From: Thiomicrorhabdus sp. zzn3
GTDB lineage: Bacteria > Pseudomonadota > Gammaproteobacteria > Thiomicrospirales > Thiomicrospiraceae
NCBI RefSeq assembly: GCF_029767755.1
Contig: NZ_JARUQS010000002.1
Coordinates: 186,808-250,807, forward strand
Direction of reading: 5' to 3'
Length of the DNA: 64,000 bases
Shown here: piece after piece, positions 63,880 to 64,000 of the stretch
Layout of the letters: each line of letters opens with the position of its first letter
Position numbering within the stretch: the first letter of the stretch is position 1
Translations under genes and position numbers: made by a program
Notes under the pieces: model-generated
Database searches by the model: none
Seen by the model: the letters and a program-made list of their open reading frames with translations, nothing else
What the model was told of the DNA's origin: nothing

Positions 63880-64000
63880 GCCCCTTTCATTATTTTCAGA
63901 TTAATACCGTCTTAGTCCGTTCGGATTTGTGGCATTAAATGGATAAATTTAGCGAAGTGTTACTCCGAATCGGTAGGTTCATTTTTTTTCGCAAGTAAGT

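Overview
The window is chromosomal DNA from a gammaproteobacterium. Protein families and gene order point to the sulfur-oxidising Thiomicrospira / Hydrogenovibrio / Thiomicrorhabdus neighbourhood; that placement is inferred from the overall look of the proteins, not from a marker gene. No rRNA, tRNA, CRISPR array, phage or intact insertion sequence was seen. Almost all genes are housekeeping genes, packed in short operons on both strands.

Layout. 1-10 kb: a partial unrecognised gene, an outer-membrane barrel, hslR-hemF, a DUF4197 protein, an M48 lipoprotein protease, thrB-tsaC, polA and a second barrel. 10-17.7 kb: engB, the System II cytochrome c biogenesis pair (ResB and CcsA), dsbA, an acetolactate-synthase-like enzyme with a small conserved partner, and a nitroreductase. 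18.3-18.7 kb: an AT-rich gap with four DnaA-box-like 9-mers, the best candidate for the chromosomal origin. 18.7-20.4 kb: oxyR-like gene and mlaA. 20.4-26.4 kb: a six-gene Mrp cation/proton antiporter operon. 26.4-40.5 kb: an antiporter remnant, Nudix, DUF2189, two c-di-GMP proteins, an Lrp regulator, leuA, a rhodanese, a Na/Pi transporter with a PhoU tail, yjbQ and prlC. 40.6-44.5 kb: a porin, two exported DsrE-like proteins and a divergent ECF sigma/anti-sigma pair whose anti-sigma factor carries a third DsrE-like domain. 44.6-48.2 kb: lplT-aas for lysophospholipid recycling. 48.3-56.5 kb: a lipoprotein and a MoxR-DUF58-DUF4381-VWA-VWA/TPR-BatD operon. 56.6-64 kb: a chemoreceptor, cmoA and cmoB, mltC and an anchored DNA/RNA endonuclease.

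Three signals go beyond ordinary gene content. First, replication and segregation: the DnaA-box cluster near 18.5 kb coincides with a change in G/C strand bias, and five ParB-type (parS) sites lie around it at about 5.2, 35.5, 38.5, 55.4 and 60.4 kb. The hemF, tsaC, thrB, polA, engB and dsbA genes are also origin-proximal in Pseudomonas. Second, the palindromic octamer CAGGCCTG occurs 22 times where about one is expected, in genes, between genes and at the tips of terminator-like hairpins; it looks like a genome-wide iterated element. Third, the ECF/anti-sigma/DsrE locus looks like a compact envelope signalling system, possibly for sulfur or thiol compounds, that I do not recognise as a described system.
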